Positions 48,129 to 60,401 are shown, counted from the stretch's first letter. The stretch is DNA of 64,000 bases from Cryptomeria japonica (GCF_030272615.1 NC_081414.1:335933927-335997926), one strand, 5' to 3'. Notes: a model not told the origin generated them from the sequence alone. Made by a program: numbers and translations.

Positions 48129-49316
48129 TTATGGCCACCATATATTCATACAATCTAAAGGCATGCAAAACAATGGTATATAATTTTCATACTTATTGGT
48201 TTCAATAAGAAGTTGTGGATCAAACTTTTCTAATTCAATGGATTGTAGTATTTTGCCTTCAATATTGTATAATGATACTTTCTCTCCCACAATTAATATG
48301 CATCCATTATTATTTACTGCTATCCTATAAATTCCATTAGGTAAATCAATGTGAAAAGGAGACCATTTATATGTTTCTTCACCTTCTTCATTATCTATTT
48401 CTAACTTCCGTATTTGATGATATTCTTTGTCAACCAACACAATGCAACTGTCGCATCCAACTATTTCCCAAGATGTAATAAAACTCTTCCAGTGAATCAT
48501 AACATCAAAATAATTTTCATAAACTTTTGTTTGTACTTCATGAGAGTCAAATTTTGCAATTGGTGCATACTTTCTAGTAGTATATGTTGGTGATGGAATT
48601 ATCATCCAAGTTAATGTAGCGTAGTTGAATTCAACAATCTCGCCATTGTTTGTATGATTTCTCATCCAGTAAAATCTTCCCTTACAACAAAAACCTCTTC
48701 CCAATGGATAGTATGAATTTTCAACATATATTTGATTCCATGAATCTGATTTTGACTCATAAGTTTCAATATAGCATTGACCATTGCAGTTCTTGTAGTA
48801 TTGTCCAAGCAAGATTATTGGCTGCTTAGTGGAGGAGACATAACTTGTCACCATAAAATCAGTACGTATTGTTGTTGCAATATCTCTTATAGAAGAAAGT
48901 TCAATCCAAGATGGCATACTTGCATTTTATTTGTCATATATGTAAAAATTGAAATCAAAATCTTTTATCCATTTTGAGCAACAATAGATATTATTGGATA
49001 CCATCTCTATGCATTTGTAATACTTTGGGAATTTTGTTGCAGGTACCCTATAGAAATCTACATCACCTCCCATGACCCATGATTTTATCCTTGTTGATTC
49101 AAATGGAAAAAGGTGCAATAAGAAATTACATTTTGGAGGAGAATTATTTGAAAATGTGTTTCCCAAAGTATCTAGTTTTGAAAGGATGTCTTTCCAACTC
49201 TTACATACCAATTTCATTCTTGACAAATGTCTGGTAGACAATTTTCTTATAATCATTAACAACAACAGTTCTGGTAGGTCTTCCCACATGCTTTTGGGTT
49301 TTTTATCCTCCATCAA
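48129..49316 (-). pseudogene. F-box protein with one in-frame stop
   Basis: The frame starts at 49316 (MMEDKKPKSMWEDLPELLLL). Residues 11-45 form an F-box (WEDLPELLLLMIIRKLSTRH...LVCKSWKDIL), which binds Skp1 in SCF ubiquitin ligases. The C-terminal part is the usual plant F-box-associated/kelch-like region (GRGFCCKGRFYWM, FNYATLTWMIIPSP). A single TAA at 48927-48929 splits it; the next codons are in the same frame and run to 48129, for about 396 codons in all, the normal length. There is no intron signal around the stop. It is most simply a recent pseudogene, or a polymorphic or sequencing stop. It lies on the same strand as, and downstream of, the Helitron gene. Confidence 0.8.
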
Positions 49317-50243
49317 ACCTACGACATGTCAACATATTCAAATGTTGTACAACATTTTTTCTCAAAAATATAGAAAACAAAATGGTTAGAGAACTTCAAT
49401 TTTAATAGATGCTATAAAAATTAAGATTAAAGTTAGATTAATGGTACTTTCAATGTTTAAGATTTTATTAGTATTTACAATAGTGAGAGGGTTACAATTA
49501 AGTTAGTTACAATAAAAATTTTTAAAAAAAATTCTAAATATAAAATTATACATAAGAATGATCAAGTAAAAGCTTTCTGTGGCGACTATATATTTGTTCA
49601 ATATACAGGTATAGTTTGTAATGTTATATGATTACAAGATTTATGGGTTTGAATAATAATTTATGGATCAAAGTATTAAAATATTTTATAAAAATTATAA
49701 AATATTTATGGAAATATAGTAAATGAAGTTGCTTCTAAATGTTGTAGTTTTTTTTCTTCAACTTTTTGTTTGTCACTAATTAATATTATTTTTTATGTAA
49801 TGCTCTTTATATGAATTTACATATTGAGGAAACAAACATACAGATTGGAAGAAAATATTGACGAGGTACTTTATAAATCACAACCTCTTAGTAAGGACTC
49901 ATACAATGGAATTTTGAAACTGTATTCTATTTTTGAAAATAAAAAGTGAAAAAATATTGTTGCATACATTAGATAATGGCTAGCATATTTACATTCTTTT
50001 GCGATATTAAATCCCAATTTATTGTAACCTTTAAACTTTAGTTCTTGAATACGATAAAAAGTTAAAAATAATACCTCTCAAATAGATCATTGAAATAAAT
50101 AGTGTTTTAATTTTAAGACGAGATAAGTATTGAATAAGAAAAATTTAAGAAGTCAAATTTTTTAAAAATTCAACTAAAAGTAATGAGAACTTAAACCCCG
50201 CTTTTGGTACTTTATTCTATTTAAAGTCACGAACATTTGTAGT
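49317..50243. other. Spacer with a direct repeat flanking the F-box gene
   Basis: Non-coding and AT-rich. 49815-50065 matches 47636-47890 in the same orientation (shared words include GGAAGAAAATATT, ACTCATACAATGGAATTTT-like and CATATTTACATTCTT-like). The F-box pseudogene is thus bracketed by diverged direct repeats of about 250 bp. Confidence 0.6.
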
Positions 50244-50918
50244 CTAGATAGCATTGATCAAAATCAAATCTTCAGTTGTAGGATCGATGATGTCAAACCA
50301 ATATAAGTGCTCAAAGGTGCGTCGGTGGAGATGCCAGGTGCCAGTGTCTTCATTTCTTTTTGGATAGAAATCGCAAATTGTTTGTGTCCATGTTGGAATT
50401 TGTTCTCTGACAATCTTAGATATGCGTTCATAGTACGGTATATTTTAAAAAACTCCTTGTGGACCCCATCTATCTATAAGCTGCCGATTCCATATACTGT
50501 CCAATTGAGATGCAAACTGCATACGAAATAGTTGTCCATGATAGTGTAGGTTTGATAGGCCAATAGTACTCATTTGTGGTCCTCTAACCATTGTTGTTAA
50601 ATAAAACGGGCCATTTCCTTGGAATATAGTTTGGTAATTGATTTCAGGTCTCATTGGAGGTGACTCAAACCAAACCTCTCCTAGAACAAATTGTACTTTT
50701 GTTGGATCACAATTTTGACAACTGATTAATTCTGTGATTTTAGGATCTTTGTAGAATTGATTGGAATTTCTAAGAGCTGGTGGTTGATAAGTAATTAAGC
50801 CTCTCTCTTGCAAGAATCTTTTGGAAGACAAAAAGACAGTTCTTTCTGCATTATGGATCATTTGAAGACCATTATGTTCAAACATGTGATCAACTGTAAC
50901 GGTCCTATGTCTTAACAT
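50244..50918 (-). pseudogene. Unknown protein, one internal stop
   Basis: 225 codons in one frame, with TAA at 50445. The sequence looks genuinely coding: RFLQERGLITYQPPALRNSN, ISCQNCDPTKVQFVLGEVWF, QLDSIWNRQLIDRWGPQGVF, then after the stop PTWTQTICDFYPKR and LHRRTFEHLYWFDIIDP. I do not recognise a family. A possible splice acceptor (TTTTGCATAGCAG) lies about 30 bases upstream, so the first ATG may be internal to an exon. It follows the Helitron helicase on the same strand and may be a captured gene fragment or an extra Helitron ORF. Confidence 0.45.
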
Positions 50919-51183
50919 ATTTTTTTTGTTGAATTGTAACCCCTGCTATGCAAAAAAAAAGTAATTTAGTTTAGACACCTTACATCTGCAAATTCCAGTG
51001 ACATAGTAAATAATGGTATATAAAAATAATTGACAGTAATATACATGTAATCAATTATGACATAACCATATAGATGCAATACATTTGAATAAAATAAACC
51101 TGATAAAAACAAACATTACAAGATTATTGTATATTGACATGAGCTAAATAAATTTAATTTTTAATACATAAAAAATAGAGTGC
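50919..51183. other. Spacer after the Helitron helicase
   Basis: AT-rich and non-coding; no clear Helitron 3' hairpin with CTRR end is seen here. Confidence 0.5.
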
Positions 51184-53164
51184 TTATGATAATATGTTAG
51201 AGTAACTTATTTCTAAAGCTTTCAGTCTATTTTCTTCATTTTTGCGTTTTTCAACTTGTTTTCCCTTTTTCATTTTTTCATATTGATCATATGTAAATGG
51301 TGGAATTATTCGTACTCCTTCTAAGGACTTTACACGAGAGATAGCTACAAATGTCATTCCTGTTCTTTCAGTTGGACCTATATCAATTGTTGCCTTTTCA
51401 AGTGTTAGACCTTGTGATTTATGTATTGTCATTGCCCAAGCCAATCTCAATGGTATTTGGGTCGTAGATCCTCTATGTGTTGCATTGATAGGAACTGTTT
51501 GTGGGTTTTGAGTATTGAATGGTATTCCAGAGTAAGTATCAAACTTAACCATTACATACATTGGTGGTTCTGGTGGCATACTTCCAGGTTTGTATACAAT
51601 GTTCTCAACATATCCTAAAGCTCCATTTACAAGACCCACTTCTATCCATAGATTAATAGTTAACATTACTCTTGAATTCTTTGAGATCAACAATTCCATA
51701 TCAAGTTCATCCTACAAACTTCCTTCCATTGCACTAAGATTTCCAGATTTTGTTGCAACACTGCATGCCACAGGTTCTTTTAGTAAATATAATTTTTTTC
51801 TGTTATGATTGTGAACATTATCATTTGTGGAGAATAAATGAACATTATTGTCAAACTCCTCATTCATTGATGCAGTGAGATTATTGTTTGTTCTTGACAT
51901 TAACAACTTCCAATCATTAATAGTAGGGTGTGCTTCTCTCATGTTTGTCAATAGTTCACGAAATTGCTTTTGTTGTATATCTTCTCCATCCTGTCTAAAT
52001 ATTTTTTCCAGCGTTACCACAATTTTGAAGTCTTCCCACAATAGTTTTGCTCGTCTGTTGCTATCATATGTTGCTCTGTCTCTAACCGAAGGAAACTAAT
52101 TTAAATCTCCAACTAAAATCATAGAAATACCTCGAAAAAAATGAAAAATAGTAATGGCTATATTATAAATTGACAGTTTAGAATTTTAATACATATAATT
52201 TGCATTTAGTATTATGCAAAGAAATTTAATAATAGTGAATTGCAATTGTGCATTTACCTCCAAAGTTGAGATTACGATTTTTTGGGAATGCTTGATGAAG
52301 TCTACAATCCATGTTCTCCAACAATTTCTCTCCAATGAAGCTCATTTCATCAATCAATATGTATTTGATATGAGACATTTCTTCTTGAAAATGTGTTAAT
52401 CTTGTTCATTCTAGTTCACTAAAATCTTTTATTGGAATTTTCAACTTCAAATGAATTATGGATGAGCTTATGTTGAATGCTGCAACTTTGGTTGGTGCAA
52501 GTAGTAAAAGGGGAGATTGATTAGGCATGGCTGCATTTTTGAGAGATTTACTGATTGCACCAATGAGATATGACTTCCCCGTTCCTGTTGTTCCTTGAAC
52601 TATCATATACAATGGTGTCATATTTTTATCCATAGAATAGTGTGACATAATAATGCGTAATTCTTTTTCTTGTTTTCCACTGAGGCTTTTGTAATCGATA
52701 TGTTCTACTACATCATTATATATATGGTATCCATTATCTCTCACTGTATTGATGAAGTTGATTGCTCGAGATGTGTATTCATCACCTGGATATCCGAAAG
52801 ACCAATTTGTTTGCCTATCAATATCTCTTCTTCCCAACATATCTATTTTAGAAACTTGCATTAATTGACCATGATGTAATTTGGAAATGATTTCACATTC
52901 ATGCTCTGTAGTGTTTCCATGAACAAATTCATTTTTTTCAGTTTCTGAATCACTACTATTCTCATTATTTTTTGCATTATTTTTTCGCTCCACATGCCAT
53001 GGATCATAATTAAATGACTCCCAATTTGATATTATAGAGTTTTTTTCATCACCAATATCTATTCTTATGTCACGGTAATGTTTGTAGAGTAACAATTTTG
53101 AAAAACAAAAATCAACAAATTTTCCTGCCTCATGTGGAGGCATGGATAAAAATCTTGGAAACAC
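51184..53164 (-). pseudogene. Helitron PIF1-type helicase domain
   Basis: The C-terminal part of the Rep/helicase protein. Walker A is GTTGTGKS (residues 191-198 from 53164), then APTKVAAFNI, Walker B IDEMSFIG (about 52340), an intron (52131-52257), the conserved LVGDLNxFPSVRD, and late motifs TIHKSQG and FVAISRV (from 51699: residues 91-97 and 117-123). The natural end (RLKALEISYSNILS) is at 51184. In-frame stops include a TGA near 52404, a TAG inside DLNxFPS and a TAG at 51712. The helicase unwinds DNA during rolling-circle transposition. Confidence 0.88.
52131..52257 (-). other. Intron in the helicase domain (127 bp)
   Basis: Minus-strand donor GGAG|GTAAATG and acceptor TTTTTCGAG|GTATTTC. 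Removal joins GGA-GGT-ATT-TCT and restores the frame between DEMS and LVGDLN motifs. Confidence 0.75.
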
Positions 53165-53786
53165 TCTAACTATTGCTACATTTTTTCTAGCCTACCATTT
53201 GTTATCACTTTTTTGTCTATTATTATAAATCCATGATCTAGCTGCATCAATCATTGTGACAGCTTCCATAGACAATGGCCTTGTTCTATATCCATTGATG
53301 AATGATTTTTTTTGTTCTTCATTTTCCTCTCCATCATTTATAGCCATAGGTTTGAATACTTCACGCGAGACATTTAGATTAACAAACCATCTACTGCTTT
53401 CAACAAGTGGAAGTTCTAACAGCATGTGAGATGTTTCTTGACCTCCAACATCTCTCTCAATAATAGTTTCATTTAGAAGTTTCCTATATGCTTTCGCTTC
53501 AAGATCATCTGGGTTCTCAATATTTGCAAGACGCATCAACATTTGATGGTAGGTTTCTGAACCTTTCTCTACTTTTGCTACATACTTTGCAATATATTTT
53601 ATCATAGCATGTTTCGAGAGAACAGGTTACTGCCAGTCTATGTTGGCTCTCCATAATTGCAATATGTAATGATTATGTGAATTGACTCTATCATCATTCC
53701 TTGTTGGATCAAAAAAAATTTCACCGGTATCTTTATCCTCATATAATTTTGAACCATGCAAATTTAAATTCCAAGGAGCATTGTAT

Positions 53787-53875
53787 CTACAATAAAAAAA
53801 ATATATTTATTCAGCATTGTTGCAATATTATGCTTACTCTTTATATATAAAATTTAAATTTTTTAAGGTACATAC
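53787..53875 (-). other. Intron in the Rep domain (89 bp)
   Basis: Minus-strand donor TTTGCAG|GTATGTACC and acceptor TTTATTGTAG|ATACAATG. Confidence 0.75.
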
Positions 53876-54039
53876 CTGCAAACCATGCTTCCTTTTTTCT
53901 TTCTTAAGTATGCACCCTCTCTACAAATTGTATGTCTTTGTACAGTGTTTAGGATTTCTTCATAATCTTGATCTATATCCATTTGAATAAGTTGTCTTGT
54001 ATTTTTTAAGCATGGATGTAGAGAAAAAATTGGAAATGC

Positions 54040-54136
54040 CTATAGTAACAAATATTAATGTATTAATTGGCTATTCGTATAGGTGTTTACATTTCTGATG
54101 TAGAACAAAAAATTTCATTGTTGATCGTAATTATAC
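54040..54136 (-). other. Intron in the Rep domain (97 bp)
   Basis: Minus-strand donor TACAA|GTATAATT and acceptor TTACTATAG|GCATTTCC. A TAG at 54149 lies just upstream, in the exon. Confidence 0.65.
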
Positions 54137-54571
54137 TTGTACATTTCGCTAATGAATATCGGCTCTTGGATTCCATGCATGAACAATGGAATGAAAATAT
54201 TTTTCTGCAGTTTTTACTTCCTGTTCATTAGACCAATCTATATTATCCATATTTAGTGCTCCATGTATCCATAAGAATCCATGAATATGCGGTGATCCCC
54301 TATGTTGCCACTCATGTCTACACCAATAGTCTTTAACATTGAAGCCCTTTTCTAATATTTCTTTTCTAAAGTTTGAATGTCTTAAATGCATATAGTGGGC
54401 AACTATGTGAGGGTAGTCAATAACGTTTTGTTTCCTCCATATTTGAGCTTCATGTGGATTACTTGGTTTTGTTCCTGGCATCAATTCGTGTACATCTAGC
54501 CAATACAAATCAGCTGCACTTAGTGTGAAGAATATTGTTGGTGTTCCTATTTGATGTAGCATGTCAGATAG

Positions 54572-55860
54572 TTATGCTCTGCATTTTGACCAATATGACT
54601 TGGTTCCTCTTAATGTTGTCCCAAATTGCATCAACTTATCAGCCAGGTGTGAGGTTGGAAACTGCTCCATGTGCTCACACAATTCATTTATGGTGATGGG
54701 TAAATCTTGAAAGTTTCTTTTTGCAAAAACTACACTTGAATTGTGTGCTCGATGTCTCATTATCATGTTCATCATATAGTACCTAAATCTTGGGTGTTTT
54801 CCAAAACGATGATCCCTATACCGAAGTAAATGCTTAACATATTCATGGAGGTGAACTCGTCTTATTCGTGGTTCTAACCAGTCACATCTACCATCAACAA
54901 ATAGTATTGGGAATGTCGTGTCAAGTAATCCTAATGTGACATATTCATTAATTGGAGACACACCAATTGCAGGCCAATCAATCATTCTTAAAGGATCTGC
55001 ATGTGGGTTATTAATCCATGCATGGATTAATTCCATTTCTTTTTGCACATTAGGTGGTCTTGAAGCCATAGAAGTAGTGTGATCTATTATGTTTCTTTCA
55101 TCTGTCTCCATAATCGGGCCAACAAATACTATTTGATTTGAATCAGAATCAAATTCCATATTAACTGTTTTCATTTGCTTGAATATATTGTGGTCACAAT
55201 CTCTTTCCACGTTGTTTAGAGCATTAACATCAATTGTGACATCAAAGTAGAACTTATCATTTTTTACTTTATATTGTAGTTCTTTGTACATGTGATCTCT
55301 ATTCACTATAAAATTATAGTTTGTGCCTTTTTGATCTTTTCTACGAACAATAATTATTGGCAACTCTTTGATTGAATGAGGAAGAACTTTTGAAATTCAT
55401 TGAATATTCTATGGAAAACTTATCGTGTGACCTTTGTATTTATATTGACCACCTATTGCATGTGTAACCTGTAAAATTGGATTTACTCGAGCAATCAACA
55501 TTTCTTCTACCTAAGTTAGATTAGCAAGTTCTCTGTGTTGTGGCCCTGGGTCCATATTATTTGAAGAATAAAATCTGTTGTTTCCTTTTTCTTGCCAACA
55601 CCTATTACAAACAGGACCTTCTAATGTGCGTATGAATTTTATTCCAAGGTAACATTCTTGGCACACATAACACATTGTTGGACAACGAAAGCTATCTATT
55701 CGGTTTCAAAAAATGACTTGCAGATTATAAAATCATTTTGAAGAATTTCACTATGATTGTCTACATTATTTTCCATTCTTTCATTTAAGTTATCATGTTG
55801 TACATATTCACTATTTTCAGGCACATACTCATTTGTCGGTGATTCTTTTGTAATTCCTTG
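54572..55860 (-). pseudogene. Helitron protein, zinc-finger and N-terminal region
   Basis: A Cys-rich segment (CPTMCYVCQECYLG, then EGPVCNRCW, about 55690-55600) precedes GPQHRELANLT, VEEMLIARVNPILQVTHA and GGQYKYKGHTISFP, a conserved block of plant Helitron proteins. The open frame from 55363 (IIIVRRKDQKGTNYNFIV...) runs to a TAA at 54572. Two or three further in-frame stops (near 55510 and 55410) show decay; those in the NLTxVEE and SFPxNI motifs are TAG in place of an expected CAG. Confidence 0.8.
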
Positions 55861-56421
55861 TCATCTATTTCTGCTGAAATTTTCTTCTTCTCCATGTTCA
55901 TTTTCTAATTCTTGTACTAGCATCTCTCCTCTTCTTCTACCATATCTTTGTCTCTCTACATTATTACGCTTTCGTCGAAGTTCTTCCCTTTGATCATCTG
56001 TCTTCGCCTCTCGTTGTCTTCGTCGATATTCTCTTTGATATGCCCTTCTATATTCTCTTTGTTGTTGTCTTCTTTCGTCCTCAAATTGTTGGATTTGACT
56101 GGATTGGGGAGGAACTTGTTGACTATTTTCTATTTGATAATGACAAAATTGTTGTGAATTTTGCTGAGAATCCCTTCTACTTACATTTGCTTCTTTTGAA
56201 ATTTGATTTTCTAATTGTTGTTCTGTTACCTGTGCTCTTCTTGTATTATAATTTTTTTTGTTTGCTTCATAACTATGTACATGTTGTTGCTTTTGACTTT
56301 GAACATTTTCCATCTGTTCTTGTTTCCTTCTTCGATATTCTCTTTGATATGTCCTTTTATATTCCCTACGATGTTGTCTTCTTTGTTCTTCAGATTGAAA
56401 TGTAAAGTTATGTTCTGGCAT
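55861..56421 (-). pseudogene. Helitron N-terminal Arg/Gln-rich region
   Basis: 186 codons, very rich in Arg, Gln and Glu, with two copies of a REYRRxYQREYRRR-type repeat (residues about 19-32 and 121-134). This is typical of the N-terminus of plant Helitron proteins, probably a nucleic-acid-binding or coiled-coil region. It is separated by a frame change from the zinc-finger part. Confidence 0.7.
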
Positions 56422-56856
56422 AACTGCAAAATGATATGTATTTAAATAGTCTATTTTAATTACTATATATGAATTTGATTAATTAGACTAAAGTTGCATA
56501 TGTTAATTTTTACACATGATAAGTTATTTGTATGAGATGCAGATATTGACTTTTTTTTCATTTAAGAAATCATAGGAAACATTCAAACTTTAAGTTGCAC
56601 TCAATTTGATATATAAACTTTTCGATAAAATAAATATGATTGTTATTTATTGGATATACTTTTATTTGTATAATGATAAATGAAACGTGAATGACAAAGT
56701 AGATGAGAATTTACATTAAACCATGTGATCATATATAATAATTGCATAGATTAGTTAATTACATAAACTGGAATGTGGTAACCATATTCTTTGTAGAATT
56801 GATCAAAGAATAAAAATGTGAATTCTTTGATTGAAATATTTATACATTTTCAAAAT
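56422..56856. other. Spacer between the Helitron gene and an unknown gene
   Basis: AT-rich; no gene and no recognisable Helitron 5' TC terminus. Confidence 0.5.
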
Positions 56857-59470
56857 TTAGTAACATTTTGATTGAAATATATCCATAGCTTTGTTTATTT
56901 CATTTTCATCTAGTCCCAATTGGTACTTCATTTTCACTTGTACAAAAAGGACAATTCTTTTAATCTTCTGCTGTAATCCTGTAATTTGAGTAGAGTCTTC
57001 TTCAAATTGACCAATTTTAGTCTTCTTCCTCATCATGTTGTCAATCTCTTGTTTAGATAGGTCTCTGTGAAGGGAGTCTGAAAAATCTTTAATGATTTCT
57101 TCTGCTGGTTGAAACATCAAAGAACTTTCTAGAAAGGTGCAATCAAGATCTTCAAGAAACTTTTCTATCTTTCTCAAATACAAATTGATATATTCTTTCA
57201 ATCTATTCATTTTTTTTTTGGCAACTTAGAAGTGTTTTGTGTCTCATCTTACTTGCTTTGAGCCATTCATTAAGCAACACTTTGTTTTGTTCAATTCCTA
57301 ATGCCTCCAATTCATTCAAAGGAACTTCTTTCATTCTTTTTAAAATTTCAATATATTGATTGCATATGAAAAAAATTTCCTCAATTTTTTCATCAAGTTC
57401 CCTTACAATATTTGCTTTTTGAATGATACGACTATAAAATTTTGTTGCCTTCTTTATCACTTGCACACCATAATTCTGCAATTTTATTCTCCATTCTGTA
57501 AATGCTTTATAGATTCCTTCTACATCTACATTTTGAATAGAAGCCACATAATCTGAAAGTGGAGTCAAAGAGCATGGTACACTTTGCATTGAACTGTAAC
57601 TGCAGGAAGGTGATGTGGATGTTGAAACAACATTAAAGCATGGTTCAACAGTTCTTGTTTCCAATGTTCTTGCATCGACACTTTGCCCTTCAAACCTTTT
57701 CCTTTTTAATAATGGTGTACTATCTTCTTCTTCTTCAATGTCATTCATGGCCGCATCATTTCCTTTCATGAAAACTTCTTCTCTATCTCTTTCAAGATGA
57801 AGACATGTCATGTCTTCTTCCATGTTCAAGTTTGTTGCATCTAATGGTTCGACATTTTTTTTTTGTATTTTGATTGGTAGAGTTATGTATCGGTAGTAGA
57901 GAATAAGGTTTTCCCAACCACTCCAGTGACATTAGTATGACATTCATTGTTCTGTTCTCAACTGACACATCTTCAACTATAGACCAATTCACCATATCCA
58001 TTGGTTGATCACATATCCCCATTGTGTAGTAAATTGGATCCAACTGATTTCCATCTTCTTCCATGTGCTCAGGTATTCTATCGAACTTGCAAGCTCTCAT
58101 GATATCAAAATTTAGTCTAGAGTAATCTCTAATTCTGATTTCCTTTTCATTTTAGCAATTTGCCCAATGATCTTCTAAAGCAGGTTGATGTTTGTAGTAT
58201 GTCCCTATTATTCTATTGATCATTCCTATTGGATCAAAATTGTGCCTCACATCACTAAAGTTGTACATGCGGAGATGTGCCATGGCAATTTCAGCTGTGT
58301 GAGCTACATCCATGTTAGCACATGAGTAATCACCAACCTTAATTGGAAATTCAAATATAACAAACCCCTATTTCCCCATTACCTTATCAACTTCTGCTAT
58401 TTGTCTACACATTTCAAGTAGAATTATTTTGTCTGAAGGGTACCTAGGCAATTTCAATGGGCTTCCATGGAAACTTGCAACTCTAATGTATGTGAATGTT
58501 TGGAATTGGATATACCAATTCCCAAACTTTGATAGTTCACTGCTCACTTCAGAAGATAATCTTGTGCCAAAATCATTGTCAAGATGTCTTACTATGGAAA
58601 AATGAAGGCATCATTAACTCTGCAATAGTTTTTTTCACTTTCCATCAGTTCTAACTGAGGGTAATTATCAAATATCTGTTTTCCTCCTTCATTAAAGCTT
58701 CCAACTCTATTTAGTCCTGGATAGTTGCATTGGAAAGCCAACAAGTATACTAAACATGAACTCATGTGAAATATGTTGCTCTACAAAACATCTATCAATT
58801 GTCGATTCAAGTTGTCACTAATTATAGTTGCCCAATCAATGTTTTTTCCCTTTGTTATTTTCAAAATATAATAACACATCCATGGATGGAAGTATTTCGC
58901 TTCTGGAGTACCATATACCCTACTTAGAAGTGTGATGTAATCTTTTGCTTCCTCTTTGAATTCTTCTCTATGTTGTCCTCTAGCCAATTTGTTCACATTC
59001 CTACTTCTTTCAAGAATCAGATGGTCATTAATGAATTTGGAAGCTTTGTTGTTTTTATTTTCATAATAGTTGTTAGCAATTATCGAGTCAATACATTCAT
59101 ATTCTGTATATTGTGGAATACAGAACACTCTTTGTATCATCCGAGGACTAATATCTAACACTGTGTCACCCAAGGGGCCAATAATCTTCCTTTCATCTTC
59201 ATCATAATATTGTGCACACTACACTACCAAATCAACTAATTGTACAGACATAGGAAATGCAACTGCTTCCACTAATCCTGAGGCTGCCATGGTTTGAGAA
59301 AGGATTGACCTTCCTCCCCCCTTTGCAATTCTATGAACAAATTTAGAAATATCCACATGACCCATGTTCGTGTCTCTTATCTCATTGTAGCATGAATCAA
59401 ATTTTGACTCACGAATGAGTCTTGTAAACTTATATTTCATTATGACCAAAATATTTGCTCCTCCTGACAA
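56857..59470 (-). pseudogene. Large decayed gene of an unknown plant family
   Basis: Coding-like minus-strand sequence runs in several frames: from 59470 (in-frame TAG at 59219, then LGDTVLDISPRMIQRVFCIP), FHPWMCYYILKITKG (about 58860), NYPGLNRVGSF, FGNWYIQFQTFTYIRVASFH, LKLPRYPSDKIILLEMCRQI, DVAHTAEIAMAHLRMYNFSD, the segment at 58100-57792, then coiled-coil-rich frames at 57829-57203 and 57210-56857. The blocks keep order and strand, so this was once a protein of about 800 residues. The style resembles repeated hypothetical ORFs of gymnosperm genomes, but I cannot name a domain. Its place just upstream of the Helitron N-terminus, on the same strand, suggests capture by the Helitron or an element-encoded extra gene. 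Confidence 0.55.
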
Positions 59471-60337
59471 ATTATTAATAGTATTGTCTATTAATGCGTA
59501 TTATACTATATTGAAAATAAATAATTAAAAGAACAACAACAACATAGAAATACAATGTTTACATAATGTATCATTTAATTTAACAGAGTACAAAATTTTC
59601 GATAAAGGAAACATTTGTTTACCTACTATTACACAATTATTTGACATCAATTGTAAAAATAAATAAAAAATTGACACAGAAACCAAATTGGATTTTTTTA
59701 TTGATTAACAACAATTTTTTATTTACATGTTTATATGAACTATTTTTTTGTGAGAACTATGATTGTATTTAGTGATGTCCTCTCGTTGTCTTCAAAATTT
59801 TGATAAAGGTAGAAATCGAATCAAAGATCTAACTACTCGTTGTTTCATTATTTCAAATGAGTGACCTAATTGTTTCATTCGTAAAAGTTGTCCACTATTT
59901 TAGATTTTTTTAAAAATGTTACAATGATTTCAATAAAAGTTTAATTTTCTAAATGGGTTGAACAGATTGTGTAACTATATTTTCTACTTTTCTCTTTAAA
60001 TAGTGAAGCATAGATAGGGTGCGATGTTTTTCCTCATTTTTTCCTACAAATTGACATCTTCGAATAAAGGCAACAATTTTTCATGTCAATTTCCTATGGA
60101 GAAATTTTGATCTCCCTCGAGATATATGTATTGGTTGCATGGGATTTTATGGGTTTCATGGTTTTCTTTCCTGATTCTTTCCCTTAGGAGCTATCAAATC
60201 AAGTTTTAATATTAATAAAATTATTGTTGTTCACCACTTTTATCACAAAAAAAAAACATTGAATAATGTTTAATGTAAAAATATTTATTAGTTTACATTT
60301 CATTTGATTTCAAATAAACTATTCTTTACTTCTAAAC
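59471..60337. other. AT-rich spacer with an inverted-repeat arm and a recent direct repeat
   Basis: 59795-59869 is repeated almost perfectly at 60663-60737. 60098-60134 is the reverse complement of 47116-47152, and AAAGTGGTGAAC-type sequence nearby (60230-60245, inverted) also matches 46990-47000. No gene. Confidence 0.65.

Positions 60338-60401
<64 letters not shown>
60338..60401 (+). repeat. (TTA)n microsatellite
   Basis: About 21 uninterrupted TTA units. Confidence 0.95.

Larger units (their letters stand above)
53192..54562 (-). pseudogene. Helitron Rep (HUH) nuclease domain
   Basis: From 54562: GTPTIFFTLSAADLYW, then the HUH metal-binding motif in RGSPHIHGF (His92-Ile-His94). Two introns (54040-54136 and 53787-53875) separate a middle exon (CLKNTRQLIQMDIDQDYEEI) from YNAPWNLNL, followed by DDRVNSHN. 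The two catalytic tyrosines are in KYIAKYVAK (Tyr4 and Tyr8 counted from 53605). A TAA sits just before PVLSKHA. Rep nicks and joins single strands in rolling-circle transposition. All catalytic residues remain although the frame is broken. Confidence 0.88.
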
